Positions 54,210 through 63,673 of a stretch of DNA of 64,000 nt are shown one piece after another. This DNA is from JANMMJ01 sp964543235 (GTDB lineage Bacteria > Pseudomonadota > Alphaproteobacteria > Rhizobiales > Aestuariivirgaceae). The notes beneath the pieces were generated by a model. That model was not told the origin of the DNA. It did not search any database and saw only the letters and a list, made by a program, of their open reading frames with translations. The position numbers and the translations under genes are program-made. The stretch covers positions 36,568 through 100,567 of the forward strand of contig CAZIXE010000004.1 of the NCBI GenBank assembly GCA_964543235.1. Reading direction: 5' to 3'. Position 1 is the stretch's first letter. Every line of letters begins with the position of its first letter.

Positions 54210-54424
54210 CGCGTGGCCTTCCGGGCACTTGCAGGGGCCGTCAATTCGCCGTCTTGAGAAGCCAAAATCTAAGCCACGCAAATGACTTAGCGAGAGATCA
54301 CGATTGCCCCGCGGCATTGACGCGGCATGGGACAAACGTCACCTCTATGCTAAGATGCTGTTGTTACAGGCGCGCCATGCCAGGTGGAACCATGACGAGC
54401 GTGCCCAATGCAGGGAGCAAGATA

Positions 54425-56005
54425 ATGAAAGTAAATCTGAAAAGCTGGCTGATAGGGACTTCGATGCTGGTCATGGCGTCCTCGGGTGCCTTTGCGGAGG
54501 TCGTTTTCAATCGCGGCAATTCCGCCGACCCTGAATCGCTGGATCCGCACAAGACTTCCACCGTCTATGAAGCCAATATCCTGCGCGATCTCTTCATGGG
54601 ATTGATGATCCATAACGCCAAGGCCGAGCTTGAGCCTGGAGCCGCCGAAAGCCACACGGTGTCGGATGACGGCAAGACCTATACTTTCAAGCTCCGCGCC
54701 GGCGCCACCTGGTCCGACGGTACGCCCGTCACCGCCCATGATTTCGTGTTCTCCTGGCGCCGCCTGGTCGACCCCGCGACCGCCGCTGAATACGCCTATA
54801 TGCTCTCCCCGGTCGTCAACGCCGATGCTGTCAACAAGGGCGAGAAGAAGCCTGAGGAACTGGGCGTCAGGGCAGTGGACGATATGACTTTCGAAGTCTC
54901 CCTGAATGCCCCCACGCCCTATTTCCTCGAAATGCTGACCCACCAGGCCACCTATGCGGTGAGCCAGGCCAACGTCGAGAAGTTCGGGGCCGACTTCATC
55001 AAGCCGGGCAATCTTGTCTCCAACGGAGCCTACATACTGGCGGAGTTTGTCCCCAACGATCACGTCAAGGCCGTCAAGAATCCGAAATTCTATGACGCGG
55101 CCAATGTCAGGATCGACGTGGTGAACTACATTCCGACCGAGGACCGCTCGACCGCCATGAAGCGCTTCGAGGCCGGCGAGCTCGATTCCAACGACGATAT
55201 CCCCACCGAACAGCTTGCCGATCTTAAGGCAAAGTTTGGCGATCAGGTCCGGCTTGGCCCCTATCTCGGCACCTACTACTATTCTTTCAAGATTCCCAAG
55301 GCGCCATGGGACAGTGTCAAGCTCCGCCACGCCATCTCCATGGCTATCGACCGCGATCACCTGGCCGAGAAGGTCTGGCAGAACACCATGATCCCGGCCT
55401 ATTCCTTCGTGCCTCCGGGCATTGGCGGTTATGAAACCAAGACCACCGACTATGCCGAGAAATCGCAGATCGACCGCGAGGATGAGGCCAGGAAGATCCT
55501 GACCGAACTTGGTTATGGCCCAGATAATCCCCTCAAGATGGAAATCCGCTACAACACCTCCGAAAATCACAAGAATACCGCAGTTGCCATCCAGGAGCAG
55601 CTCAAGCCGCTGGGTGTCGAAGTCACGCTTCTCAACACCGATACCAAGACTCACTATGGTCATCTCGAGCAGCACGGTGATTTTGATGTGGCCCGCGCCG
55701 GCTGGATCGCCGACTACAAGGACCCGGAGAACTTCCTCGCACTCTGCAAGAGTGGAGCAGGCACCAACTACTCCGAATACGCGAACAAGGAGTATGACGA
55801 CCTGCTGGCGGCAGCCGCCGCCGCCGCAACGCCCGAAGAACGCATGAACAAGCTGTCGGAAGCCGAAGCTATCGGCGTCGCCCGCGATCTTTGCGTCATG
55901 CCTCTCCTTTATTACGGCTTCCACACTGTCGTCTCGAGCCGGTTGAAGGGTTGGGAAGACAACGTCATGGATGTGCATCCCACGCGCTTCCTGAGCAAGG
56001 AATAA
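54425..56005 (+). CDS. oppA: Oligopeptide ABC transporter substrate-binding protein (OppA-like)
   Basis: The 526-residue precursor starts at ATG 54425, with AGGGAG 7 nt upstream; the open frame continues further 5' but only this start gives a proper signal peptide (about 1-24, ending GAFA). The mature protein belongs to SBP family 5: it starts EVVFNRGNSADPESLDPHKTS, then YTFKLRAGATWSDGTPVTAHDFVFSWRR, and ends with the typical GWEDNVMDVHPTRFLS. It binds peptides in the periplasm and delivers them to the OppBCDF complex encoded immediately downstream in the same direction. Confidence 0.93.
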   Translation: MKVNLKSWLIGTSMLVMASSGAFAEVVFNRGNSADPESLDPHKTSTVYEANILRDLFMGLMIHNAKAELEPGAAESHTVSDDGKTYTFKLRAGATWSDGTPVTAHDFVFSWRRLVDPATAAEYAYMLSPVVNADAVNKGEKKPEELGVRAVDDMTFEVSLNAPTPYFLEMLTHQATYAVSQANVEKFGADFIKPGNLVSNGAYILAEFVPNDHVKAVKNPKFYDAANVRIDVVNYIPTEDRSTAMKRFEAGELDSNDDIPTEQLADLKAKFGDQVRLGPYLGTYYYSFKIPKAPWDSVKLRHAISMAIDRDHLAEKVWQNTMIPAYSFVPPGIGGYETKTTDYAEKSQIDREDEARKILTELGYGPDNPLKMEIRYNTSENHKNTAVAIQEQLKPLGVEVTLLNTDTKTHYGHLEQHGDFDVARAGWIADYKDPENFLALCKSGAGTNYSEYANKEYDDLLAAAAAAATPEERMNKLSEAEAIGVARDLCVMPLLYYGFHTVVSSRLKGWEDNVMDVHPTRFLSKE

Positions 56006-56076
56006 TCCGTTAACGGACGAGCTGCCGCGGGTAGGGCGAAACCGGCGGCAGCTGTCTTTGCTTTGTGGGGGCGCAA

Positions 56077-57000
56077 ATGCTGCGCTACGTGTTCCGGCGC
56101 TTTCTGACCGCCATTCCGACGCTCTTCCTGATCGTCACGATATCGTTCTTCCTGATGCGGGTGGCGCCGGGCGGCCCGTTCAACCAGGAAAAGGGCCTCA
56201 ACCCTGTCATCAAGGCCAATCTCGAGCGCGTCTATCATCTCGATGAGCCGCTGTGGAAGCAGTACCTCCTCTATCTCTGGAACCTGCTGCACGGTGATTT
56301 CGGGCCGAGCTACAATCTTCCTGACTTTACCGTCGCCGAACTCTTTGCTCAGGGCCTGCCGATATCGATTCAATTGGGCGGCTTTGCGCTCGTCCTTGCC
56401 CTCGTGATCGGTGGGGTTCTTGGCATCGTCGCCGCCCTCAACCAGAACCGCGGCGCCGACTATGCAGTGATTGCCACGGCGACGGCCGGCAGCACCATCC
56501 CCACCTTTGTGATCGCTCCGCTGTTCCAGCTCTTCTTCGCCTTGACGCTCAAGTGGTTTCCCGTGGGCGGCTGGGGCGATGGCGCCCTCGTCAACAAGGT
56601 CGGCCCCATCGTGACGCTGGCCCTGCCGCAGATTGCCATTGTCGCCCGGTTGATGCGCGGCGCGATGATCGAATCCCTGCGCTCCCACCACATCAGGACG
56701 GCCCGCGCGCTGGGGCTCTCCGATTACTCGGTGATTGTCCGCCACGCCCTGCGCGGCGCACTCCTGCCGATTATCTCCTATGCCGGCCCCGCCGCCGCAG
56801 CCTTGCTGACGGGATCGATCATTGTTGAGACGATTTTCGCCATTCCCGGTGTCGGCCGCTACTTTGTCGAGGCCGCGCTCAATCGCGACTATACGCTGGT
56901 CATGGGCACGGTCGTGGTGATCGCCATCTTCACCATCGTCTTCAACCTGATCGTCGACATCCTCTATGCCGTTGTCGATCCCCGGGTGCGATATGACTGA
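56077..57000 (+). CDS. oppB: Oligopeptide ABC transporter permease OppB
   Basis: The permease has about six transmembrane helices. The ATG at 56077 is chosen because it starts MLRYVFRRFLTAIPTLFL and lies after a GGGGG ribosome site; a GTG at 56065 is the alternative. The EAA-type loop RTARALGLSDYSVIVRHALRGALLPIISY contacts the ATPase, and IPGVGRYFVEAALNRDY is a family signature. It follows oppA by about 70 nt, where no hairpin was noticed. Its stop overlaps the oppC start by 8 nt. Confidence 0.93.
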   Translation: MLRYVFRRFLTAIPTLFLIVTISFFLMRVAPGGPFNQEKGLNPVIKANLERVYHLDEPLWKQYLLYLWNLLHGDFGPSYNLPDFTVAELFAQGLPISIQLGGFALVLALVIGGVLGIVAALNQNRGADYAVIATATAGSTIPTFVIAPLFQLFFALTLKWFPVGGWGDGALVNKVGPIVTLALPQIAIVARLMRGAMIESLRSHHIRTARALGLSDYSVIVRHALRGALLPIISYAGPAAAALLTGSIIVETIFAIPGVGRYFVEAALNRDYTLVMGTVVVIAIFTIVFNLIVDILYAVVDPRVRYD

Positions 57001-58111
57001 CCGCGCCATTTCCGTGCCAGTGAAGGGCCGCTCGCTCTGGGCGGATGCCCGCGCCAGGCTCATGGCCAACAAGGCGGCCGTCGTCAGCAGCATCTACCTC
57101 GTTCTGATGGCGGTGGCCTGCATAGCCGGCCCCTGGTTCACCCCGCATGAATTTACCACCATCTATCAGGACTATGTCCGCATCCCGCCAAGCCTGTCGG
57201 CCTATCCGCAGCCTGAAATGATTGACCAGGCGGTAAAGGATGTGGTGAACCGCACCCGCACCTCGTTGGTGGGCTGGAAGGAGGAGGGGAACCGCATTCA
57301 CATAACCATCCAGTCCGCCAAGCCGATTGACGAGCGCAACGTCCGCTACATTGACCGCTCCAGCGTCTTCACGGATGGCCGCATCGAGTCGGTTTCATCC
57401 GACGGGCTGCGCATGACGCTGAGCGGCGCCATCGATCGCCAGCACTTTTTCTTCGGCACCGACTCGTCCGGCCGCGATCTCCTGACCCGCACCCTGATCG
57501 CCGGCCGCGTATCGCTGGCAATCGGCCTGCTGGCCGGCATTGTCGCGGTCGTCATCGGCGTACTCTACGGCGCGGCCGCAGGCTTCATCGGCGGCAAGAC
57601 CGACGAGGTCATGATGCGCATCGTCGATATCCTCTATTCGCTTCCCTTCATCTTCTTCGTCATCATGCTGGTGGTGTTCTTCGGCCGCAACTTCGTCCTG
57701 ATGTTCCTGGCCGTGGGTGCCGTGCTCTGGCTCGACATGGCCCGCATCGTGCGAGGTCAGGCACTGTCTCTCAAGCGCCAGGAATACGTCCAGGCGGCTG
57801 AGGCGCTCGGCGTCTCCCGGACCGGCATCCTGTTGCGCCATGTCGTTCCGAACCTGCTGGGCCCGGTGGTCATCTACATGACTCTGCTGGTGCCGCAAGT
57901 GATTATCCTGGAGAGCTTTCTGTCCTTCCTGGGATTGGGCGTGCAGGAGCCGATGTCGAGCTGGGGTGTCCTGATCTCGCAGGGAGCCAAGAACATTCCC
58001 GGTGCCAACTGGCTGCTGATCTTTCCCTCGATCTTCCTCACCACCACGCTCTTTGCGCTGAATTTCATCGGCGACGGCCTGCGTGATGCCCTTGATCCCA
58101 AGGACCGCTGA
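56993..58111 (+). CDS. oppC: Oligopeptide ABC transporter permease OppC
   Basis: The 372-residue permease has a cytoplasmic N-terminus, a first helix near 30-48 (AVVSSIYLVLMAVACIAGPW), and a long periplasmic loop of about 100 residues before the remaining helices, as in the OppC family. The FFGTDSSGRDLLTRTLIAGRVSL block and the EAA loop QEYVQAAEALGVSRTGILLRHVVPNL are clear. The ATG overlaps the oppB stop by 8 nt and the ATPase gene begins 3 nt after its stop, so translation is coupled. Confidence 0.93.
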   Translation: MTDRAISVPVKGRSLWADARARLMANKAAVVSSIYLVLMAVACIAGPWFTPHEFTTIYQDYVRIPPSLSAYPQPEMIDQAVKDVVNRTRTSLVGWKEEGNRIHITIQSAKPIDERNVRYIDRSSVFTDGRIESVSSDGLRMTLSGAIDRQHFFFGTDSSGRDLLTRTLIAGRVSLAIGLLAGIVAVVIGVLYGAAAGFIGGKTDEVMMRIVDILYSLPFIFFVIMLVVFFGRNFVLMFLAVGAVLWLDMARIVRGQALSLKRQEYVQAAEALGVSRTGILLRHVVPNLLGPVVIYMTLLVPQVIILESFLSFLGLGVQEPMSSWGVLISQGAKNIPGANWLLIFPSIFLTTTLFALNFIGDGLRDALDPKDR

Positions 58112-58114
58112 ACG

Positions 58115-59710
58115 ATGCCGGAGCCCGTCTTCAGCCTCAAGGATGTCCGGGTCCGGTTTCGGACCGTCGATGGCGTGGTCGATGCCGTGAAGGGCGTGGA
58201 CCTGCATGTGGACGCCGGTGAAACGGTGGCAGTCGTCGGCGAGTCGGGCTCCGGCAAGAGCCAGTTGATGATGGCCGCCATGGGCCTGCTCGCGGCCAAC
58301 GGCGATGCCGCCGGCGCCGCCCTCTACCGCGGCACCAACATCCTCGGCATGCCGAAAGCCGAACTCAACCGGATCCGCGGCCGCAAGATCACCATGATCT
58401 TCCAGGAGCCGATGACCTCGCTCGATCCGCTCTACACGATTGGCAGCCAGCTCATGGAGCCGATCCGCCATCACCAGCGGCTGGGCGCAGATGCGGCCCG
58501 CCGGCGTGCCATCGAGCTCCTGCGGCTGGTGCGCATTCCCGAGGCTGAGCGCCGCATGCGCTCTTATCCCTATGAGCTGTCCGGCGGCCAGCGCCAGCGG
58601 GTCATGATTGCCATGGCGCTTGCCAACGATCCGGATCTGCTCATTGCCGACGAGCCCACGACCGCACTTGATGTGACGATTCAGGCCGAGATTCTCGAAC
58701 TGATGGCCAGTCTGCAGCGGCGGCTCGGCATGGGACTGATTTTCATCACCCATGACCTCAACATCGTGAAACGCATTGCCGATCGCGTCTATGTCATGCG
58801 CAACGGCGAAGTGGTGGAAGAGGGCGAAACCCGTGCGATCTTCGCCAATCCGCGGCATGAATACACCCGCGCTCTCATTGCTGCCGAGCCGGCGGGTCGC
58901 AAGCCGCCGCCGCCCGCCAATGCCCGTCGTGTCCTCGATGGCACCGGCATTCGTGTCAGCTTTGATCTGGGCGGCGGATTTCTGTCCGGGCCACCCATCA
59001 TCATCAATGCCGTGGACCGTGTCTCGCTCTCGCTGAAGGAAGGCCAGACCATCGGCATCGTGGGCGAGTCGGGCTCCGGCAAGTCGACGCTGGCCCGCGC
59101 CCTGCTGCGGCTTCTGCCCAGTGAGGGGGCCGTCTTCTTCGAGGGCCGGGACATTTCGCGGCTCGGCCGTGAGGAGATGCGCCCCCTGCGCCGCCAGCTC
59201 CAGATCGTGCTGCAGGATCCGTTCGGATCGCTGAGCCCGCGCATGACGGCGGGCCAGATCGTCGCCGAAGGCCTGCTGGTGCACGAGCCCTCGCTTTCGG
59301 CGCGCGAGCGCGATGCCAGGGCCGCCCGCGCCCTTGAGGAGGTCCAGCTCGACCCCGTCCAGCGCAACCGCTATCCGCACGAATTCTCGGGCGGCCAGCG
59401 CCAGCGCATCGCCATAGCCCGGGCCATCATTCTGAAACCGCGGGTCGTCGTCCTTGACGAACCGACTTCGGCGCTCGACCGCCAGGTCCAGAAGCAGATC
59501 GTCGAATTGTTGCGCGGCCTGCAGCAGGCCCACAACCTCTCTTACCTGTTCATCAGCCATGATCTGGCTGTGGTGCGCGCCATGGCCGACCACATCATGG
59601 TGATGAAGGACGGCCGCATGGTGGAGCAGGGCACCCCCGACGAGGTTCTCGATCACCCCCAGGAGGAATACACCCGGAGGCTGATGGCCGCTGCCTTTGC
59701 GCCGGCCTGA
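58115..59710 (+). CDS. Fused OppD-OppF ATP-binding protein
   Basis: The 531-residue protein joins two complete ABC ATPases that are separate in the classic Opp system. The first has Walker [10 protein letters not shown] (near 42-50), signature [15 protein letters not shown] and Walker [13 protein letters not shown]. The second has GESGSGKST (near 317-325), [15 protein letters not shown] and [12 protein letters not shown]. Each ends with a segment that corresponds to the oligopeptide-type C-terminal extension ([12 protein letters not shown] and [13 protein letters not shown]). It would power the OppBC permeases. Such fusions are common in alphaproteobacteria. The stop abuts the stop of the convergent Anbu gene. 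Confidence 0.93.
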   Translation: MPEPVFSLKDVRVRFRTVDGVVDAVKGVDLHVDAGETVAVVGESGSGKSQLMMAAMGLLAANGDAAGAALYRGTNILGMPKAELNRIRGRKITMIFQEPMTSLDPLYTIGSQLMEPIRHHQRLGADAARRRAIELLRLVRIPEAERRMRSYPYELSGGQRQRVMIAMALANDPDLLIADEPTTALDVTIQAEILELMASLQRRLGMGLIFITHDLNIVKRIADRVYVMRNGEVVEEGETRAIFANPRHEYTRALIAAEPAGRKPPPPANARRVLDGTGIRVSFDLGGGFLSGPPIIINAVDRVSLSLKEGQTIGIVGESGSGKSTLARALLRLLPSEGAVFFEGRDISRLGREEMRPLRRQLQIVLQDPFGSLSPRMTAGQIVAEGLLVHEPSLSARERDARAARALEEVQLDPVQRNRYPHEFSGGQRQRIAIARAIILKPRVVVLDEPTSALDRQVQKQIVELLRGLQQAHNLSYLFISHDLAVVRAMADHIMVMKDGRMVEQGTPDEVLDHPQEEYTRRLMAAAFAPA

Positions 59711-60445
59711 TCAGATGTCGAAAGGCTCGATGTTGGCGAAAGCCGTCCGCAGCGCCTTGGACCATTCTGCCGAAAGCATCTTGAAATAGGGATCATCCTG
59801 CCCGATGCGCTTGGTATGCTCGAACTTGAGCGTCCCCGTCTCGTAGGTGAGCATGTCGATCGGCAGGCCAACGCTCAGATTGGAGCGCAGCGTGGAATCG
59901 AACGACAGCAGCACCATCTTGGCTGCTTCGCCGAGCGGCATGTCGTTACGCGCCACGCGGTCGAGGATCGGCTTGCCGTATTTGTGTTCGCCGATCTGGA
60001 AGAACGGCGTGTCCGGCGTTGCCTCGATGAAGTTTCCCTCGCCATAGATTTGGAAGAGCCGCGGCCTCTCCCTGCCGATCTGGCCGCCGAAGATGAAGCT
60101 GGCCGCAAAGGCGTCGCTCTTGGCCGACAGCGCTTCCCCGTCGATGCGTTTCACCTCGCGGATCGCCCGGCCGACGGTGCGCGCGGCCTGGAACATGGTC
60201 TTGGCCGCGAACAGGCTGTCCTTGCTCCTGCCGCCGCGGCTTGCCACGCCCTCCGTGAGCAGGCTCACCACCGCCTGCGTAATGGCGAGATTGCCGGCCG
60301 TCAGCAACACGAAGACGCATTGTCCGCCGCGTGCCCAGGTGTGGAGCTTCTTGAATCGCCCGACATTGTCCACGCCGGCATTGGTTCGCGTATCCGCTGC
60401 CATCACCAGCCCATCGTCCAGCAGCAGGCCGACACAGTAAGTCAT
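59711..60445 (-). CDS. Anbu, bacterial proteasome-like peptidase
   Basis: The 244-residue protein belongs to the proteasome-type NTN-hydrolase family COG3484 (Anbu, ancestral beta subunit). It starts MTYCVGLLLDDGLVMAADTRTNAGVDNVGRFKK; removing Met exposes the nucleophile Thr (T2), with D18 and K33 near the expected Asp17 and Lys33 of HslV-type sites. It has no propeptide and no signal peptide, so it is cytosolic. Published structures of relatives show ring or helical assemblies; natural substrates are unknown. It is the last gene of a four-gene minus-strand unit with a transglutaminase-like, an alpha-E and an ATP-grasp protein, 1 nt from its neighbour. Confidence 0.92.
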   Translation of the reverse strand: MTYCVGLLLDDGLVMAADTRTNAGVDNVGRFKKLHTWARGGQCVFVLLTAGNLAITQAVVSLLTEGVASRGGRSKDSLFAAKTMFQAARTVGRAIREVKRIDGEALSAKSDAFAASFIFGGQIGRERPRLFQIYGEGNFIEATPDTPFFQIGEHKYGKPILDRVARNDMPLGEAAKMVLLSFDSTLRSNLSVGLPIDMLTYETGTLKFEHTKRIGQDDPYFKMLSAEWSKALRTAFANIEPFDI

Positions 60446-60446
60446 C

Positions 60447-61256
60447 TCATTGCTCCGCCGCCGCGACAGTCACTTCCACCGCCATGCTTTCCCCCGCTCC
60501 CCCGCGCCTGGTGCCCTTGACCGGCGCCACGCTTGCTGCATCGATGCCGCCGGCCACCCGCACGTAATGATCCGTCGGACATACCGCGTTGGCGGCATCG
60601 AAACCGACCCAGCCAAGACCCGGCACCAGCGCCTCGGCCCAGGCGTGGCTCGCTGCTGCCGGCTGGGCCGCCTCCGTCACCAGATAGCCTGTCACGTAGC
60701 GCGCCGGAATACCGATGTGACGGGCAATGCCGATGAATATGTGGGCATGGTCCTGGCACACGCCGCGGCCGTCCTCGAAAGACTGGGCGCCCGTCGTGTG
60801 CGCATGCGTGGCCCCGATCTCGTAGGCCACCCGTTCATGCACGGCATTCATGATGGCATGCAGCTGATCCACCCGCTCGTCATATCCTGCACGCACCCGC
60901 TCGGCGATGGTTCGCATGCCGGCATTGGGCACCGTCGCCGCTGTCTGCCTCAGGAATACCAGATCCGGCGCCGACTGCGGCAGCCCGCGCACGATGCCTT
61001 GCGCATCCTGGCTGTCGATGATGCCTTCGGCAGTGATCAGCACATGCTCACCGGGTGCCATGAAGGTGACCAGATGCACCTGATTGCCAAACCCGTCGCG
61101 ATAGCTCAGCGCCCGCTCGATGCCTGGCGCCGCAATGCGCCAGCTCACGCACGTCTGTGTCTCGAAATCCACGGGCGTGAGGTAGAGCCGCTGCACCGCA
61201 TAGGCGGGGCCGCTGTCATAGCTGTAGCGTGTTTCGTGCCGGATGGAGAGCCGCAT
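60447..61256 (-). CDS. Transglutaminase-like Cys peptidase of the Anbu operon
   Basis: The 269-residue protein has an N-terminal transglutaminase-like beta domain (MRLSIRHETRYSYDSG, PVDFETQT) and a core domain with the catalytic triad Cys167 in DGRGVCQDHAHIF, His204 in SHAWAEALV and Asp220 in WVGFDAAN. It would cleave or ligate an isopeptide bond. No signal peptide is visible. Gene spacings are 1 nt on both sides, so it is co-translated with the alpha-E and Anbu genes. Iyer and co-workers proposed on comparative-genomics grounds that such systems make and degrade a small peptide tag; no activity has been shown for this one. Confidence 0.88.
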   Translation of the reverse strand: MRLSIRHETRYSYDSGPAYAVQRLYLTPVDFETQTCVSWRIAAPGIERALSYRDGFGNQVHLVTFMAPGEHVLITAEGIIDSQDAQGIVRGLPQSAPDLVFLRQTAATVPNAGMRTIAERVRAGYDERVDQLHAIMNAVHERVAYEIGATHAHTTGAQSFEDGRGVCQDHAHIFIGIARHIGIPARYVTGYLVTEAAQPAAASHAWAEALVPGLGWVGFDAANAVCPTDHYVRVAGGIDAASVAPVKGTRRGGAGESMAVEVTVAAAEQ

Positions 61257-61257
61257 G

Positions 61258-62205
61258 TCAGGGGAAATTGTAGGTATGGGCGATCGCTTCGGACAGCTTG
61301 GCGTTGGACCGGAGAAACTCCTGCAAGAACTCGTGCAGGCCTTCCTGGAAAATCTCGTCCATGCTGTCCTGCTTCAGCCGCCGGTAGATGGCAGCCGCCT
61401 GCTCGTGGCAGGCATAGCGCCGGTCGTAGAGTTCTGCCAGCCCTTCTAGCGCCGAGTTGATCCAGTGATAGGAGAACACCAGTGACCGCGGCATCTCGTC
61501 CTTGAGGATGAGGAATTCGGCAATCAGCCACGGCCGGTAGCGGCTGTCGCGGTAGAACCAGCGATAGGCCCGATGTGCCGAGACCGAACGCAGCACCTGC
61601 GCCCACTGCTGCATGTCGAGCTCGCTGCCGACATCGTTGGGGCGCGGCAGCAGGATGTAGTATTTGACATCGAGAATGCGGGCCGTCGTGTCGGCGCGCT
61701 CGATGAAGTTGCCGAGCTGGCTGAAGAAGTAGTTGTCGGTCCTGAGCATCGTGCCGAGCAGCGCCCCGCGGAACATCATGGAGCGCTGGCGGATCCATTC
61801 GAGGAACCCCGGCAGGCGGTCCGAAGTGATGGCCGAGGGTTTGATCTGGGCGAACTCGTTCCAGGTCGAGTTGAGGCTCTCCCATACGTCGCGGGTGATA
61901 GCCGTGCGCACGGCGCGGGCATTGTTGCGGGCGGTCATCAGGCAGGACCTGACGCTTGACGGATTGTCCTCGTCGAACAGCAGGTAGGCAATCACCTGCT
62001 GGCCGTTGATCTCCGGATGCTTCTGGTCATAGCCCTGCTCGCAGGCCGTACTTCTGAGCGTCGACCGCCACTCGTCGAGGTGACCTTCGATGGCACTCGG
62101 CATCAGTGAGATGCGGTAGCCGACTTCGATCAGCCGCGCCATGCTTTCGGCGCGCTCGACATAGCGCGACATCCAGTAGAGCGAGGCAGCCGTGCGTCCC
62201 AGCAT
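61258..62205 (-). CDS. Alpha-E domain protein (DUF403)
   Basis: The 315-residue all-helical protein begins MLGRTAASLYWMSRYVERAESMARLIEVG, the standard alpha-E start. The middle has several conserved acidic and Arg-rich helices, such as FIERADTTARILDVKYYILLP. The domain's activity is unknown; it always accompanies the circularly permuted ATP-grasp enzyme, from which it is separated here by 3 nt, and may be a partner or a regulator. It lies 1 nt upstream of the transglutaminase-like gene. Confidence 0.9.
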   Translation of the reverse strand: MLGRTAASLYWMSRYVERAESMARLIEVGYRISLMPSAIEGHLDEWRSTLRSTACEQGYDQKHPEINGQQVIAYLLFDEDNPSSVRSCLMTARNNARAVRTAITRDVWESLNSTWNEFAQIKPSAITSDRLPGFLEWIRQRSMMFRGALLGTMLRTDNYFFSQLGNFIERADTTARILDVKYYILLPRPNDVGSELDMQQWAQVLRSVSAHRAYRWFYRDSRYRPWLIAEFLILKDEMPRSLVFSYHWINSALEGLAELYDRRYACHEQAAAIYRRLKQDSMDEIFQEGLHEFLQEFLRSNAKLSEAIAHTYNFP

Positions 62206-62208
62206 CGC

Positions 62209-63624
62209 TCAGTCCTCCAGCACCCAGGTGTCTTTGGTCCCGCCACCCTGGCTGGAGTTGACCACCAGCGAGCCCTTCTTGAGTGCCACGCGGGTGAGGC
62301 CGCCCGGCGTGATCCGCACCTGGTCGCCCGACAGCACGAACGGCCGCAAATCGACATGCCGCGGCGCCACGCCCGACTTGGTGAAGGTGGGCACTGTGGA
62401 GAGCGCCAGCGTCGGCTGCGCGATATAGTTCTTGGGACGGGCCTTCAGCTTCGCCCGGAACGCCTCGATCTCTTTGCGCGAGGAGGTGGGGCCGACCAGC
62501 ATGCCGTAGCCTCCCGAGCCATGCACCTCCTTCACCACCAGTTCCGGCAGATGCTCGAGCACATAGGCAAGGTCCTTGGGATCGGCGCAGCGCCAGGTGG
62601 GAACGTTCTTGAGCAGCGGTTTCTGGCCGGTATAGAACTCGATGATGTCCGGGACATAGGTATAGATGGCCTTGTCGTCGGCAATGCCGGTGCCTGGTGC
62701 ATTGACCAGCGTCACCCGTCCCGCCCGGTACAGGTCGAAGAGGCCGGGTACTCCCAGGGCGGAGTCGGGTCGGAAGCTGAGGGGGTCGAGGAAGGCATCG
62801 TCGATGCGCCGGTAGACCACATCCACGCGTTTCGGCTCCTGGGTCGTGCGCATGTAGAGCGCGCCATCGGTCACGAACAGATCGCCCCCCTCGCAGAGTT
62901 CGACGCCCATCTCGTCCGCCAGGAAGGCATGCTCGAAGAAGGCCGAATTGTGGATGCCGGGCGTCAGCAAGGCGATCGTCGGTTCGCCCTCGCAGGCGGG
63001 CGGCGCCACGCTTTCCAGCGTCTTGCGCAGCATGGCCGGGTAATTCTCGACCGGCGCGATCCGGTGCTGCGCGAACAGCTCCGGGAACAGGTACATCATC
63101 GCTTCGCGGTCCTCGAGCATGTAGGACACGCCGGAGGGCGTGCGGCAGTTGTCCTCGAGCACATAGAACTCGTTGAGCCCCACCCGCACGAGATCGATTC
63201 CGATGACATGGGCGTAGACACCCCGCGCCGGATTGACCCCGACCATCTCCGGCACGAAGGCCTCGTTCTGGATCACGATGTCCGGCGGCACCCGGCCCGC
63301 GCGCAGGATTTCCTGCCGGTGGTAGATGTCGTGGATAAAGGCGTTGAGCGCCCGCACGCGCTGCTCGATACCGGCGGTCAGCTTCCGCCATTCGCCGGCC
63401 GCGAAGATGCGCGGTACGATATCGAAGGGGATGAGGCGCTCCGAGGCCTTGGCGTCGCCATAGACTGCGAAGGTAATGCCCTGCCGCCGGAAAATCCCCT
63501 CCGCCTCGCGCAGCGCGCGCTGCACGTCCGCCTTGCCGAGGGTCTTGAGCCAGCCTTCAACGCGCCGGTACGGGTCACGGACGATACCGTCCACACCTGT
63601 CATTTCGTTGAAGACGTCGCCCAT
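62209..63624 (-). CDS. Circularly permuted ATP-grasp protein (DUF404/DUF407 type)
   Basis: The 471-residue protein starts at ATG 63624 (GDVFNEMTGVDGIVRDPYRRV); the longer open frame has no better ribosome site. The family blocks YGDAKASERLIPFDIVPRIF, VIGIDLVRVGLNEFYVLEDNCRTPSGVSYMLEDREAMMYL, GSGGYGMLVGP and AQPTLALSTVP are present; the last two correspond to permuted ATP-grasp strands that bind ATP. It should make a peptide or amide bond using ATP. It is the first gene of the Anbu operon, followed 3 nt later by the alpha-E gene; all four genes are almost certainly one transcript. Confidence 0.9.
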   Translation of the reverse strand: MGDVFNEMTGVDGIVRDPYRRVEGWLKTLGKADVQRALREAEGIFRRQGITFAVYGDAKASERLIPFDIVPRIFAAGEWRKLTAGIEQRVRALNAFIHDIYHRQEILRAGRVPPDIVIQNEAFVPEMVGVNPARGVYAHVIGIDLVRVGLNEFYVLEDNCRTPSGVSYMLEDREAMMYLFPELFAQHRIAPVENYPAMLRKTLESVAPPACEGEPTIALLTPGIHNSAFFEHAFLADEMGVELCEGGDLFVTDGALYMRTTQEPKRVDVVYRRIDDAFLDPLSFRPDSALGVPGLFDLYRAGRVTLVNAPGTGIADDKAIYTYVPDIIEFYTGQKPLLKNVPTWRCADPKDLAYVLEHLPELVVKEVHGSGGYGMLVGPTSSRKEIEAFRAKLKARPKNYIAQPTLALSTVPTFTKSGVAPRHVDLRPFVLSGDQVRITPGGLTRVALKKGSLVVNSSQGGGTKDTWVLED

Positions 63625-63645
63625 CCTCTCTCCGGTTGCTGCACT

Positions 63646-63673
63646 GCAATAGTGGGGCACAAATTCATCGCAA
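63646..63673 (-). promoter_or_regulatory. Predicted promoter of the Anbu operon
   Basis: On the minus strand TTGCGA (63673-63668) and TATTGC (63651-63646) are separated by 16 nt, which would give a leader of roughly 15 nt before ATG 63624. The remainder of the stretch 63625-64000 has no gene I can support; a short plus-strand open frame at 63689-63952 has no recognisable protein features. Confidence 0.4.
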
